Shown: piece by piece, positions 44,926 to 52,218 of the stretch
How the letters are laid out: every line of letters starts with the position of its first letter
Position numbering within the stretch: position 1 is the first letter of the stretch
Assembly: GCF_002002865.1 (NCBI RefSeq)
Contig: NZ_CP019508.1
Location: forward strand, 806,001 to 870,000
Direction: 5' to 3'
Length of the DNA: 64,000 nucleotides
DNA from: Brevundimonas sp. LM2
GTDB taxonomy: Bacteria; Pseudomonadota; Alphaproteobacteria; Caulobacterales; Caulobacteraceae
Made by a program: the position numbers and the translations under genes
The notes under the pieces: model-generated
The model's database searches: none
Told to the model about the DNA's origin: nothing
What the model saw: the letters and a program-made list of their open reading frames with translations, nothing else

Positions 44926-46104
44926 TTACAGCGAACGCGCGATCAGCACCTTCATGATCTCGTTGGTGCCGCCGTAGATGCGCTGCACCCGGGCGTCCTT
45001 GTACAGCTGGGCGATCGGGTATTCGTTCATATAGCCATAGCCGCCGTGCAGCTGGAGCATCTCGTCCAGCACCTCGCCCTGGATGTCGGTGACCCAGTAT
45101 TTGGCCATGGAGGCGGTGACGGCGTCCAGCTGGCCCTTCAGGTGCAGGCCGATGCAGTGGTCGACGAAGACCCGGGCCACGGTCAGCTTGGTCTTGACCT
45201 CGGCCAGTTTGAACTGGGTGTTCTGGAAGTCGAGGATCGACTTGCCGAAGGCCTTGCGCTGTTTGACGTAGTCCAGCGTCTCCTGCAGGCCGCGCTCGGC
45301 GGCGGCCACGCCCTGGACGGCGATGTTCAGCCGCTCCTGCGGCAGCTGCTGCATCAGCTGGATGAAGCCCTGGCCCGGGGTGCCGCCGATGATGTTGTCG
45401 CCGGGGACCTGGACGTCGTTGAAGAACAGTTCGGAGGTGTCGTTGCCCTCCATGCCGATCTTGTGGAGGTTGCGGCCGCGCTCGAAGCCCTCGACGTTGC
45501 CTCCATTGTCGCCGTCGGTCTCGACCACGATCAGGCTGGTGCCCTTCGCGCCCGCCGTCGGGTCGGTCTTGGCCACGACGATGATGAAATTGGCCAGCTG
45601 GCCGTTGGTGATGAAGGTCTTGGAGCCGTTCACCACATAGCCGTTGCCGGACTGGATGGCGGTGGTCTTGATGCCCTGCAGGTCGCTGCCGGCGCCCGGC
45701 TCGGTCATGGCGATGGCCCCGACCAGCTCGCCGGTCAGCAGGCGGGGCAGCCAGCGGGCCTTCTGCTCTGCCGTGCCGTAGTGCCAGATGTAGGGGGCGA
45801 CGATGGCGTTGTGCAGGCTGATGCCGAAATGGTCCGCGCCCTTCCAGCCCAGCTGACGCATCAGCACGACCTCGTGGCGATAGTCGCCGCCCATGCCGCC
45901 GTCTTCTTCCGGCATGGACAGGCCCAGAAGGCCCGCCTCGCCGGCGGTGTTCCACAGCGCGCGCGGGACGCTGGAGTTGGCGATCCAGGACTGGATCGCC
46001 TCCGGCGGGGCGTGCTCGTCGATCCATTTGCCGACGCTGTCGGAGAACATGACGATGTCCTCTTCCAGCATGAAGTCGGGAGAGGGGGTGTCGATGACGT
46101 TCAT
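44926..46104 (-). CDS. Acyl-CoA dehydrogenase
   Basis: A 392-residue FAD enzyme of fatty-acid or branched-chain beta-oxidation. Family motifs: IAMTEPGAGSDLQGIKTTA (FAD/substrate region), GSKTFITNGQLANFIIVVAKTD, RKAFGKSILDFQNTQFKLAEVKT, QLHGGYGYMNEYPIAQLYKDARVQRIYGGTNEIM is split into two conserved blocks near the C-terminus. The final YGGTNEIM pattern suggests a long-chain or isovaleryl-type enzyme, with catalytic Glu in the earlier helix (QERLNIAVQG region). ATG at 46104 with GGAG 8 bases upstream. Confidence 0.94.
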   Translation of the reverse strand: MNVIDTPSPDFMLEEDIVMFSDSVGKWIDEHAPPEAIQSWIANSSVPRALWNTAGEAGLLGLSMPEEDGGMGGDYRHEVVLMRQLGWKGADHFGISLHNAIVAPYIWHYGTAEQKARWLPRLLTGELVGAIAMTEPGAGSDLQGIKTTAIQSGNGYVVNGSKTFITNGQLANFIIVVAKTDPTAGAKGTSLIVVETDGDNGGNVEGFERGRNLHKIGMEGNDTSELFFNDVQVPGDNIIGGTPGQGFIQLMQQLPQERLNIAVQGVAAAERGLQETLDYVKQRKAFGKSILDFQNTQFKLAEVKTKLTVARVFVDHCIGLHLKGQLDAVTASMAKYWVTDIQGEVLDEMLQLHGGYGYMNEYPIAQLYKDARVQRIYGGTNEIMKVLIARSL

Positions 46105-46124
46105 GGGGAACACTCCGGCATTCT

Positions 46125-46265
46125 CCCTCCCCCTGCGGGGGAGGGTGGCCGCGCAGCGGCCGGGTGGGGGCGGCAAGGCGAGGCGGGCACGGTCTGTGGG
46201 GCCTTGCCTGGCCGTCCCCAACCGGTCTCCGCTTCGCGTCGACCCCCTCCCCCGCAGGGGGAGGG
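46125..46265. repeat. Pair of REP-like hairpins
   Basis: Two identical hairpins (CCCTCCCCC / GGGGGAGGG with 3-base loop) at 46125-46145 and 46245-46265, about 120 bp apart in the gap between two acyl-CoA dehydrogenase genes. The left is followed by a second palindrome (GGCCGC-GCA-GCGGCC). Both resemble the hairpins around the DUF559 gene. Confidence 0.75.
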
Positions 46266-46281
46266 AGAGGTCAGTGCGTGA

Positions 46282-48063
46282 TCAGAACGCCTCCGCCGGC
46301 ATCTGCATCAGGACGTCCGCGCCGGTCTTCAGCTTGGCCAGGTGGGCGGCGGCGTCGGGCAGGATGCGTTCGACGAAATAGCGGCCGGTCTGCAGCTTGG
46401 TGACGTAGAAGGGGTCGGTCGAACCGCCGTCGACCTGGGCCTGCGCCGCCTTGGCCATCTGGGCCCACATGTAGGCGAGGGCGGTCAGGCCGAACAGGTT
46501 CAGGAAGTCGGTCGAGGCGGCCCCGGCGTTGTCCGGGTTCTGCATGCCGTTCTGCATCAGCCACATGGTGGCCTCCTGCAGCTTCTTCTTGGAGTCGGCC
46601 AGGCCGTCCACGAAGGGCTTGATCGGACCCTCGGCGCCGTTCTCGGCCACGAAGGCGTCGATGTCGGCGAACCAGCTCATGATCGCACGGCCGCCGTTGC
46701 CGGGCAGTTTGCGGCCGACCAGGTCCAGGGCCTGGATGCCGTTGGTGCCTTCATAGATCATGGTGATCCGGGCATCGCGCAGATACTGGCTGGCCTGGAA
46801 ATGCTCGGTATACCCCGAGCCGCCGTGGACCTGCATGCCCAGTGACGCGACGTGGAAGCCCTTGTCGGTCAGATAGGCCTTCAGCACCGGGGTCAGCAGA
46901 CCCATGTAGTCCTTGGCCTTCTGGGCCGTGGCCTCGTCGTCGGACTTCTCCAGATCGGCCTGGAGCGCGGTCCACAGAATGAAGGCCTGGCCGCCTTCGA
47001 CGAAGGCCTTGGCCTCCAGCAGCATGCGGCGGACGTCGGGGTGGACCATGATGGAGTCGGCCTGGGCGTCCGGGCTCTTGGGTCCGGTCAGGCTGCGGCC
47101 TTGGATGCGATCCTTGGCGAACTCCAGCGCGGCCTGATAGGCGGCGGCGCCGATGGCCAGGCCCTGAAGCCCGGTGCCCAGGCGCGCCTCGTTCATGACC
47201 ACGAACATGTTGTTCATGCCCCGGCCTTCCTCGCCGATCAGCCAGCCGGTGGCGTCGTCATACTGCATGACGGCGGTGGCGTTGCCGTGGATGCCCATCT
47301 TGTGCTCGAGGCCGGTGCACTGCAGCGTGTTGCGCTCGCCCAGCGAGCCGTCCTCATTGACCAGCACCTTGGGCACCAGGAACAGGGAAAGGCCCTTGAT
47401 CCCGGCGGGCGCGCCTTCGACGCGGGCCAGGACGGTGTGGATGATGTTGTCGGTGAAGTCGTGCTCGCCGGCCGAGATCCAGATCTTCTGGCCGGTGATC
47501 TTGTAGGTGCCGTCGCCCTGGGGCACGGCCTTGGTGCGCACCATGCCGAGGTCGGTGCCGCACTGGGGCTCGGTCAGGTTCATGGTCCCGCCCCACTCGC
47601 CGGTGGCCATCTTGGGCAGGTATTTGGTCTTCAGCTCGTCCGAGGCATTGGCGTGGATACCGGCATAGGCCCCCGCGGTCAGGCCCGGATACATGGAGAA
47701 GGCGGCCGAGGCTCCGGCCGTGAACTGGCCGAACGCCATGCCGACGACGGCGGGCATGCCCTGGCCGCCATAGGCCGGATCCGCCGACAGGGCGGGCCAG
47801 CCCGCCTCGACCATGGCCTGATAGGCCTCTTTCCAGCCCTTGGGTCCGGTGACGACGCCGTTGTCCCAGTGGCAGCCCTCCTTGTCGCCCGAATGGTTGA
47901 TCGGGGCGATGACCTCTTCGGCGAACTTGGCGCCTTCTTCCAGAACCTGCTGGACCAGGTCGGACGAGACGTCGGCGAAGCCGGGCGAGTTCGAATAGCG
48001 GTCGATCTCCAGGACTTCGTTCAGGATGAAGGTCAGGTCGCGGACGGGCGCCTTGTAGGCCAT
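46282..48063 (-). CDS. Acyl-CoA dehydrogenase with C-terminal extension
   Basis: A 593-residue member of the long acyl-CoA dehydrogenase branch (DmdC/FadE-like with a C-terminal helical domain). FAD-binding: NLTEPQCGTDLGMVRTKA and KITGQKIWISAGEHDFTDN; catalytic glutamate in MIYEGTNGIQALDLVGRK. The last 120 residues (from about 470) form the extra domain common in this branch. It would oxidise acyl-CoA thioesters and pass electrons to ETF. The MerR regulator lies just upstream (4 bases). Confidence 0.95.
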   Translation of the reverse strand: MAYKAPVRDLTFILNEVLEIDRYSNSPGFADVSSDLVQQVLEEGAKFAEEVIAPINHSGDKEGCHWDNGVVTGPKGWKEAYQAMVEAGWPALSADPAYGGQGMPAVVGMAFGQFTAGASAAFSMYPGLTAGAYAGIHANASDELKTKYLPKMATGEWGGTMNLTEPQCGTDLGMVRTKAVPQGDGTYKITGQKIWISAGEHDFTDNIIHTVLARVEGAPAGIKGLSLFLVPKVLVNEDGSLGERNTLQCTGLEHKMGIHGNATAVMQYDDATGWLIGEEGRGMNNMFVVMNEARLGTGLQGLAIGAAAYQAALEFAKDRIQGRSLTGPKSPDAQADSIMVHPDVRRMLLEAKAFVEGGQAFILWTALQADLEKSDDEATAQKAKDYMGLLTPVLKAYLTDKGFHVASLGMQVHGGSGYTEHFQASQYLRDARITMIYEGTNGIQALDLVGRKLPGNGGRAIMSWFADIDAFVAENGAEGPIKPFVDGLADSKKKLQEATMWLMQNGMQNPDNAGAASTDFLNLFGLTALAYMWAQMAKAAQAQVDGGSTDPFYVTKLQTGRYFVERILPDAAAHLAKLKTGADVLMQMPAEAF

Positions 48064-48067
48064 GGGG

Positions 48068-48550
48068 TCAGGCTCTCAGTTTGAACGGGTGGTGATGGGG
48101 GTGGTCGAGGTGTTCGCGCAGCACCGAGGCATATTCCTCGGCCCCGGGCAGAAGGTCGGGGCGCTGTTCGGTCAGGCGTTCTTCCATCGCGGCGCAGGCC
48201 GCCTCGGCCATCTCGATGGCGGCGTCGAGGTCCTCGCGCTGTTGCTTCAGGGCCTCGATCTGGGCCCGGTGGCGGCGCAGGGCGATGGCCATCTGATGGG
48301 TGTTGCCGTCGTTGCGGTCGTACAGATCCAGCATCTCCTGGATCTCGGTCAGGGTGAAACCGATCCGACGGCCGCGCAGGATCAGCTTCAGCCGGGCGCG
48401 ATCGCGGGCGTCATAGACCCGGGTCTGCCCCTTGCGGGCCGGGGTCAGCAGACCCTTGTCCTCATAGAAACGCAGCGCGCGCGCCGTGGCCCCGAACTCG
48501 CGGCACAGCTGGCGGATCGAATAGGTGCGATGGTCGTCTGCGGTCGCCAT
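48068..48550 (-). CDS. MerR family regulator, LiuR-like
   Basis: A 160-residue regulator: MerR helix-turn-helix at residues 9-75 (YSIRQLCREFGATARALRFYEDKGLL, then RVYDARDRARLKLILRGRRIGFTL), a long dimerisation helix (IALRRHRAQIEALKQQREDLDAAIEMAE) and a short C-terminus ending in a histidine cluster (HPHHHPF). Such regulators control acyl-CoA/branched-chain catabolic genes; the acyl-CoA dehydrogenase follows immediately. Confidence 0.92.
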   Translation of the reverse strand: MATADDHRTYSIRQLCREFGATARALRFYEDKGLLTPARKGQTRVYDARDRARLKLILRGRRIGFTLTEIQEMLDLYDRNDGNTHQMAIALRRHRAQIEALKQQREDLDAAIEMAEAACAAMEERLTEQRPDLLPGAEEYASVLREHLDHPHHHPFKLRA

Positions 48551-48631
48551 GCCGACGTCATAACTTGACGCGGACGTAAAGGGAAGCTTTCAGGTTGACG
48601 CAGCGGCGGTGGCAGGCCGATGCTCGGTCCA

Positions 48632-48835
48632 ATGTCGCGCAAACACGTCAACAAGGGGCTGTCGCCGCGCAAGGGCGACCTGCCGGAGAAGACCTGCGTG
48701 GTGTGTCAGCGTCCGTTCGCCTGGCGGGCCAAATGGGCCCGCGACTGGGACGCGATCACGGTCTGCTCCGACCGGTGCCGGTCGGCGAAGAGGCTCAGCG
48801 CGGGGCGCGGCGGCCCAGCAGCACCGGGATCGTGA
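48632..48835 (+). CDS. DUF2256 small zinc-binding-like protein
   Basis: A 67-residue protein with the DUF2256 pattern: CVVCQRPFAWRAKWARDWD followed by VCSDRCR, a four-cysteine arrangement that probably binds zinc. Function unknown; genes of this family are often near DNA photolyase or cryptochrome-like genes, which are not present here. The ATG at 48632 gives the family start. Its last 41 bases overlap the end of the convergent DoxX-like gene. Confidence 0.88.
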   Translation: MSRKHVNKGLSPRKGDLPEKTCVVCQRPFAWRAKWARDWDAITVCSDRCRSAKRLSAGRGGPAAPGS

Positions 48836-49241
48836 TCGCCAGCAGGGCCACGTTGGTCAGGGCCAGGCCGATGTCGAGACCCACGGCGTGCACGACCAGC
48901 ATGGTGGCCTCCAGCGCGATGAGGCCCACCGCCGCGACCAGCAGCGGCCAGCGACCCAGGGTCCAAGAGGCCAGCGGGGCGATCATCCCCAGGGCCAGAA
49001 CGATCTCGACGATGCCGATGCCGCGGACCAGATTCTCGCTGACCAGGGCCGGCCAGCCCATCAGGGCGGTCAGGGTCGTCAGCGGCTCGCTCAGCTTGGC
49101 GTAGCCGGCGGCGAGGAAGAACATCGCCACCCAGCCTTGCAGGGTCCACAGCGTCAGATTGCGGAACACGGCGCGATTGCGGATCTGCGCCGCCGACAGG
49201 GTCGGGCGCGAGGCGGGGGCGGGAGCGAAGGTGATGGACAT
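48795..49241 (-). CDS. DoxX-like membrane protein
   Basis: A 148-residue protein with four predicted membrane helices (about 33-50, 68-90, 92-113, 118-140). The pattern TLWTLQGWVAMFFLAAGYAKL with GWPALVSENLVRGIGIVEI resembles the DoxX/DoxD fold. Members of this family take part in quinone or thiol chemistry in other bacteria; no specific role is assigned. Antisense overlap with DUF2256 of 41 bp. Confidence 0.8.
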   Translation of the reverse strand: MSITFAPAPASRPTLSAAQIRNRAVFRNLTLWTLQGWVAMFFLAAGYAKLSEPLTTLTALMGWPALVSENLVRGIGIVEIVLALGMIAPLASWTLGRWPLLVAAVGLIALEATMLVVHAVGLDIGLALTNVALLAITIPVLLGRRAPR

Positions 49242-49576
49242 GCGCGTTTCGTTTCGTCGGGGAGGACGGGATTGGTAACAGTATCTAGATCAGATTGGCC
49301 GACCCGTTCCGCAAGGGCCCTGAAGCCCGGGCGTAACCGGTTGTGATGGACAGGCTGTGCCGGAGATACGCGGCGGCAATTCGGCGGTATGCATACAAAA
49401 CGGTAATCCGTCGGATCACCGTGAACACCATATGGCACGTCTCGCTCGGCTTGTCATCAGCCGTAGACATCAATTGATGACTTATTGTGGCCGGGACCAG
49501 TCCGGCAGCGCTGAAGGGCCCCGCGCTGAACGCGAGGCCCTCGGATCATTGCGAAATGGTGCCTTGATCGAGCCTG
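49242..49576. other. 335-bp intergenic region
   Basis: No protein-like open frame. It contains a perfect 12-bp palindrome CATCAATTGATG (49468-49479) and a hairpin GGGCC-c-CGCG/CGCG-a-GGCCC (49516-49540) just past the HTH gene stop. The hairpin has no U-tract on the minus strand, so it is a weak terminator candidate for the DUF2975-HTH transcript. The DoxX promoter should be near 49250-49300 but was not resolved. Confidence 0.45.
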
Positions 49577-49813
49577 TCACGCCTCGTCGGCGTTCCCCTC
49601 CGGCTGGGGTTCGGCCGAGTTGCCCAGCAGATGCCCCGGGGTACAGTCCAGCTCGCGGCACAGGGCGTCCAGGGTGCTGAAGCGGATGGCCCGCGCCTTG
49701 CCGGTCTTGAGGATGGACAGATTGGCGATGGTGACCCCAACCCGGTCGCTGAGTTCGGTCAGCGACATGCGGCGCTCCAGCAGCATCTGGTCCAGTTGCA
49801 CGGTGATGGCCAT
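49577..49813 (-). CDS. Small HTH (XRE/YozG-like) regulator
   Basis: A 78-residue regulator made almost only of a Cro/CI-type helix-turn-helix: LDQMLLERRMSLTELSDRVGVTIANLSILKTGKARAIRF, followed by TLDALCRELDCTPGHLL. The pattern is typical of HTH proteins encoded with DUF2975 membrane proteins. It lies 14 bases after the DUF2975 gene. It could bind the TCGATA repeats upstream. Confidence 0.9.
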   Translation of the reverse strand: MAITVQLDQMLLERRMSLTELSDRVGVTIANLSILKTGKARAIRFSTLDALCRELDCTPGHLLGNSAEPQPEGNADEA

Positions 49814-49827
49814 GATCTTCGTGCCCC

Positions 49828-50352
49828 TCAGACCGTCATCTGCGCATCGTCGCGCATGGCCGCGCCCTGGCGGAAGACTTCGGCGAGCATGAAGACAATC
49901 AGGATGCCCAGCCAGGCCCCCAGGTTGATGTCATAGTCCCGTTCGGCCGCGCCCTCGGCCAGGGGCGCGCTGAAGGTCAGGATAGCCGTCGAGATCTGAA
50001 CGCCGATCAGGCCCAGGCCCGCGCCGCGCAGCCGGTTGACGTTGGCCGGCTCGAAGGCGTCCCCCTGGTTCACGGCCAGAAAGATGCGGCGCAGTCGGTT
50101 GATGACCCACCAGGTGCTCAAGGTGCCGACAACGGCGGCGATCAGGCTGACCTGATGGCTCAGGCCCGCATCCCCCGCGTTCACGGTCACGCCGGAGAGG
50201 CCTTCCAGCAGGCCCGCACCGAAATCCGGGTCGATCAGCGCCACGATGAGCGCGCCCGCGCAAAACAGGACCGCGCCGCTGATGAAGACGTTCAAGAAGC
50301 CCAGGATCCAGCGCATCACGCTGGCGACCGAGCGTCGTCCGATGAGTTTCAT
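49828..50352 (-). CDS. DUF2975 membrane protein
   Basis: A 174-residue protein with four membrane helices (about 12-38, 62-84, 106-130, 140-160) and the cytoplasmic LRRIFLAVNQGDAFEPANVNRLR segment that is the DUF2975 hallmark. Together with the HTH partner it forms a widespread two-gene module of unknown role, perhaps membrane-linked control of the regulator. ATG at 50352 with GGAGGAA 7 bases upstream. Confidence 0.9.
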   Translation of the reverse strand: MKLIGRRSVASVMRWILGFLNVFISGAVLFCAGALIVALIDPDFGAGLLEGLSGVTVNAGDAGLSHQVSLIAAVVGTLSTWWVINRLRRIFLAVNQGDAFEPANVNRLRGAGLGLIGVQISTAILTFSAPLAEGAAERDYDINLGAWLGILIVFMLAEVFRQGAAMRDDAQMTV

Positions 50353-50391
50353 ATCCGTTCCTCCCCGCCGCAAAAGCGCGGCCATCTCGAA

Positions 50392-50444
50392 AATCGATAT
50401 GCAAACATCGATTATCGATCAAGAGTTTTTCTGTTTTTCGATAT
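50392..50444. promoter_or_regulatory. Operator cluster/promoter of the DUF2975-HTH module
   Basis: An AT-rich patch with four TCGAT motifs. AATCGAT (50392-50398) and ATCGATT (50407-50413) form an inverted repeat with 8-base spacing; ATCGAT (50414-50419) and TCGATAT (50438-50444) follow. On the minus strand TTGATC and TATCGA are spaced by 17 bases and could be the -35 and -10, placing the motifs inside the promoter. Confidence 0.5.
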
Positions 50445-50459
50445 GAAACTTATGTAATC

Positions 50460-51872
50460 TCAGCTGCGCGCGGCTCGCGCCGCATCGATCCGGCCCAATT
50501 TCTGCTTGAGAGGCGACCAGTCGTCGTCACCGTCGATCGCGGACCAGATCGCTTCGACCTCGTCGATCAGCATCTCTTCGGGTTCCGCGGTAGCGAAGGC
50601 GGGATGCTCCAGCCGTTCCGGCCGGTCGGGCTCGTGTTCGAACAGGGCGAAGCGGAAGGCGTCGAAGGCCTCGCCCTGCCAGGCCTTCGCGCGCGGCCCC
50701 GACAGGGCGCGGGCCGCGGAGGCGAAGCCGCCGAACCAGTCGTGGAACAGGGGCTCCCACCGGATCGCCGCGCCGCCCTCGCGCAGCAGGGCCAATGTGG
50801 TGTCGAGCAGCCTCTGGTCGGCCGCCTCGCCCAGGCTCTTGACGCCCAACCGCTCCAGGAAGGCGGCGCGGAGCTCTCGAATATAGGCGGGGCCGAAGCC
50901 GTTCAGGGCCTCGGTCAGGGGCCCGGCCTCGGCGACCAGCTTCAGGCAGCCGGCCAGCTGGGTCAGGTTCCAGAACACCGCCTCGGGCTGGCGGGCGAAG
51001 GCATATAGACCCTGGCTGTCGAAATAGGCGGCGGTGAAGCCGGGCTCGTAATGCGGCAGGAAGCGCCAGGGGCCGTAGTCGAAGCTCTCGCCCGTGACGT
51101 TCAGATTGTCGGTGTTCAGCACGCCGTGGACGAAGCCCGCCGCGATCCAGCGCGCGGTCAACCTAGCCGAGGCCGCGGCGATGGCCGCCAGCAGCCCGGG
51201 CGCATCGCCGGGGGCCACGGCCGGGTGGTAGAGGCTGCGGACATGCTCGACCAGGGTCTCGATCTGGTCGGTCCGCTCGAAATAGGCGGCGCGTTGAAAC
51301 GTGCCGAAGCGGATGTGGCTGTGCTGCAGCCGCACCAGAACGGCGGAGCGGGTCGGGGACGGCTCGTCGCCGCGCTCCAGCGCTTCTCCCGTCTCGATCA
51401 GGCTGAGCGCCCGGCTGGTCGGCACGCCCTGGCTTTCCAGCATGGCCGCGGCCAGCACCTCGCGCACCCCGCCCTTCAGCGTCAGCCGGCCGTCGCCCGA
51501 CCGCGACCACGGCGTCGTGCCGGATCCTTTGGTGCCGAGGTCGAGCAGGCGACGCGCCGGCCCCGAGGCCTCCCGCAACTGGCCGGCGAGGAAGCCACGC
51601 CCGTCGCCGAGGTCTGGATTGTAGGTCCTGAACTGGTGGCCGTGATAGCGCATGGCGATCGGACCCGGTTGGCCGGGCAGGGGCTGGAACCGACCGAAGG
51701 CCGCGATCCACTCGGCCTCCGTCAGGGTGGCCAGGCCCACGCTGGCGGCCGCGGCCTGGTTGCGATGGCGCAGGATCGTCCGCGGGAACTCGGCCGGGCG
51801 GACGGCGTCGCCGTATTCATCTCCCAGGTCGAAAAAACGGGGATCGGGCGCATAGGTCGGGCTGACGGGCAT
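50460..51872 (-). CDS. selO: Protein adenylyltransferase SelO (YdiU)
   Basis: A 470-residue pseudokinase that transfers AMP from ATP to Ser/Thr/Tyr of proteins, linked to redox homeostasis. Conserved: YHGHQFRTYNPDLGDGR, LGTKGSGTTPWSRSGDG (phosphate binding), GGVREVLAAAMLE, and the metal site GVLNTDNLN followed by FDYGPWRFL. Bacterial SelO lacks the C-terminal selenocysteine, as here. No clear partner gene. Confidence 0.95.
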   Translation of the reverse strand: MPVSPTYAPDPRFFDLGDEYGDAVRPAEFPRTILRHRNQAAAASVGLATLTEAEWIAAFGRFQPLPGQPGPIAMRYHGHQFRTYNPDLGDGRGFLAGQLREASGPARRLLDLGTKGSGTTPWSRSGDGRLTLKGGVREVLAAAMLESQGVPTSRALSLIETGEALERGDEPSPTRSAVLVRLQHSHIRFGTFQRAAYFERTDQIETLVEHVRSLYHPAVAPGDAPGLLAAIAAASARLTARWIAAGFVHGVLNTDNLNVTGESFDYGPWRFLPHYEPGFTAAYFDSQGLYAFARQPEAVFWNLTQLAGCLKLVAEAGPLTEALNGFGPAYIRELRAAFLERLGVKSLGEAADQRLLDTTLALLREGGAAIRWEPLFHDWFGGFASAARALSGPRAKAWQGEAFDAFRFALFEHEPDRPERLEHPAFATAEPEEMLIDEVEAIWSAIDGDDDWSPLKQKLGRIDAARAARS

Positions 51873-52218
51873 CGACCACAGATGCGGGGCGAGCGGCCGG
51901 GGCGCAACCGCAGCCAGATGGGTTTTAACATGCGACCCCGACCCGAGCCGGGGAACGAAGGCATCGCCTCAAGAGACCAGGGTGCGAATACTGACCGGAA
52001 TAAGCCCGATATTGACGTAAGGTCACCGTTATTTGTCGCTTTTGCGTCACACCGGTCGCCGTCGGACGGCCTAAATGCGGCTCAGCCGCTCACGGTCGCT
52101 TGTCGCTACAGGCGGCTTGGACTAGGCCGGATGCACAAGAATCCGATGCCCCCGCAAGAGGGGCGCGGACTGGGAACAGGAAACGCCGCGACGCATCCCG
52201 ACAGGGGGAGTCCGGCAC
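51873..52218. other. 346-bp intergenic region upstream of TonB receptor
   Basis: No gene seen. It contains TGAC-GTAAG-GTCA (52013-52025) and GCGGCT-GCCGC-like inverted bases near 52080. It should hold divergent promoters for selO and the TonB receptor; no Fur box or convincing -35/-10 pair was recognised. Confidence 0.4.

Noticed and set aside
49468-49479. CATCAATTGATG as an FNR-type site
   Set aside because: The half-sites are in the wrong order for TTGAT-N4-ATCAA; only a palindrome is reported.
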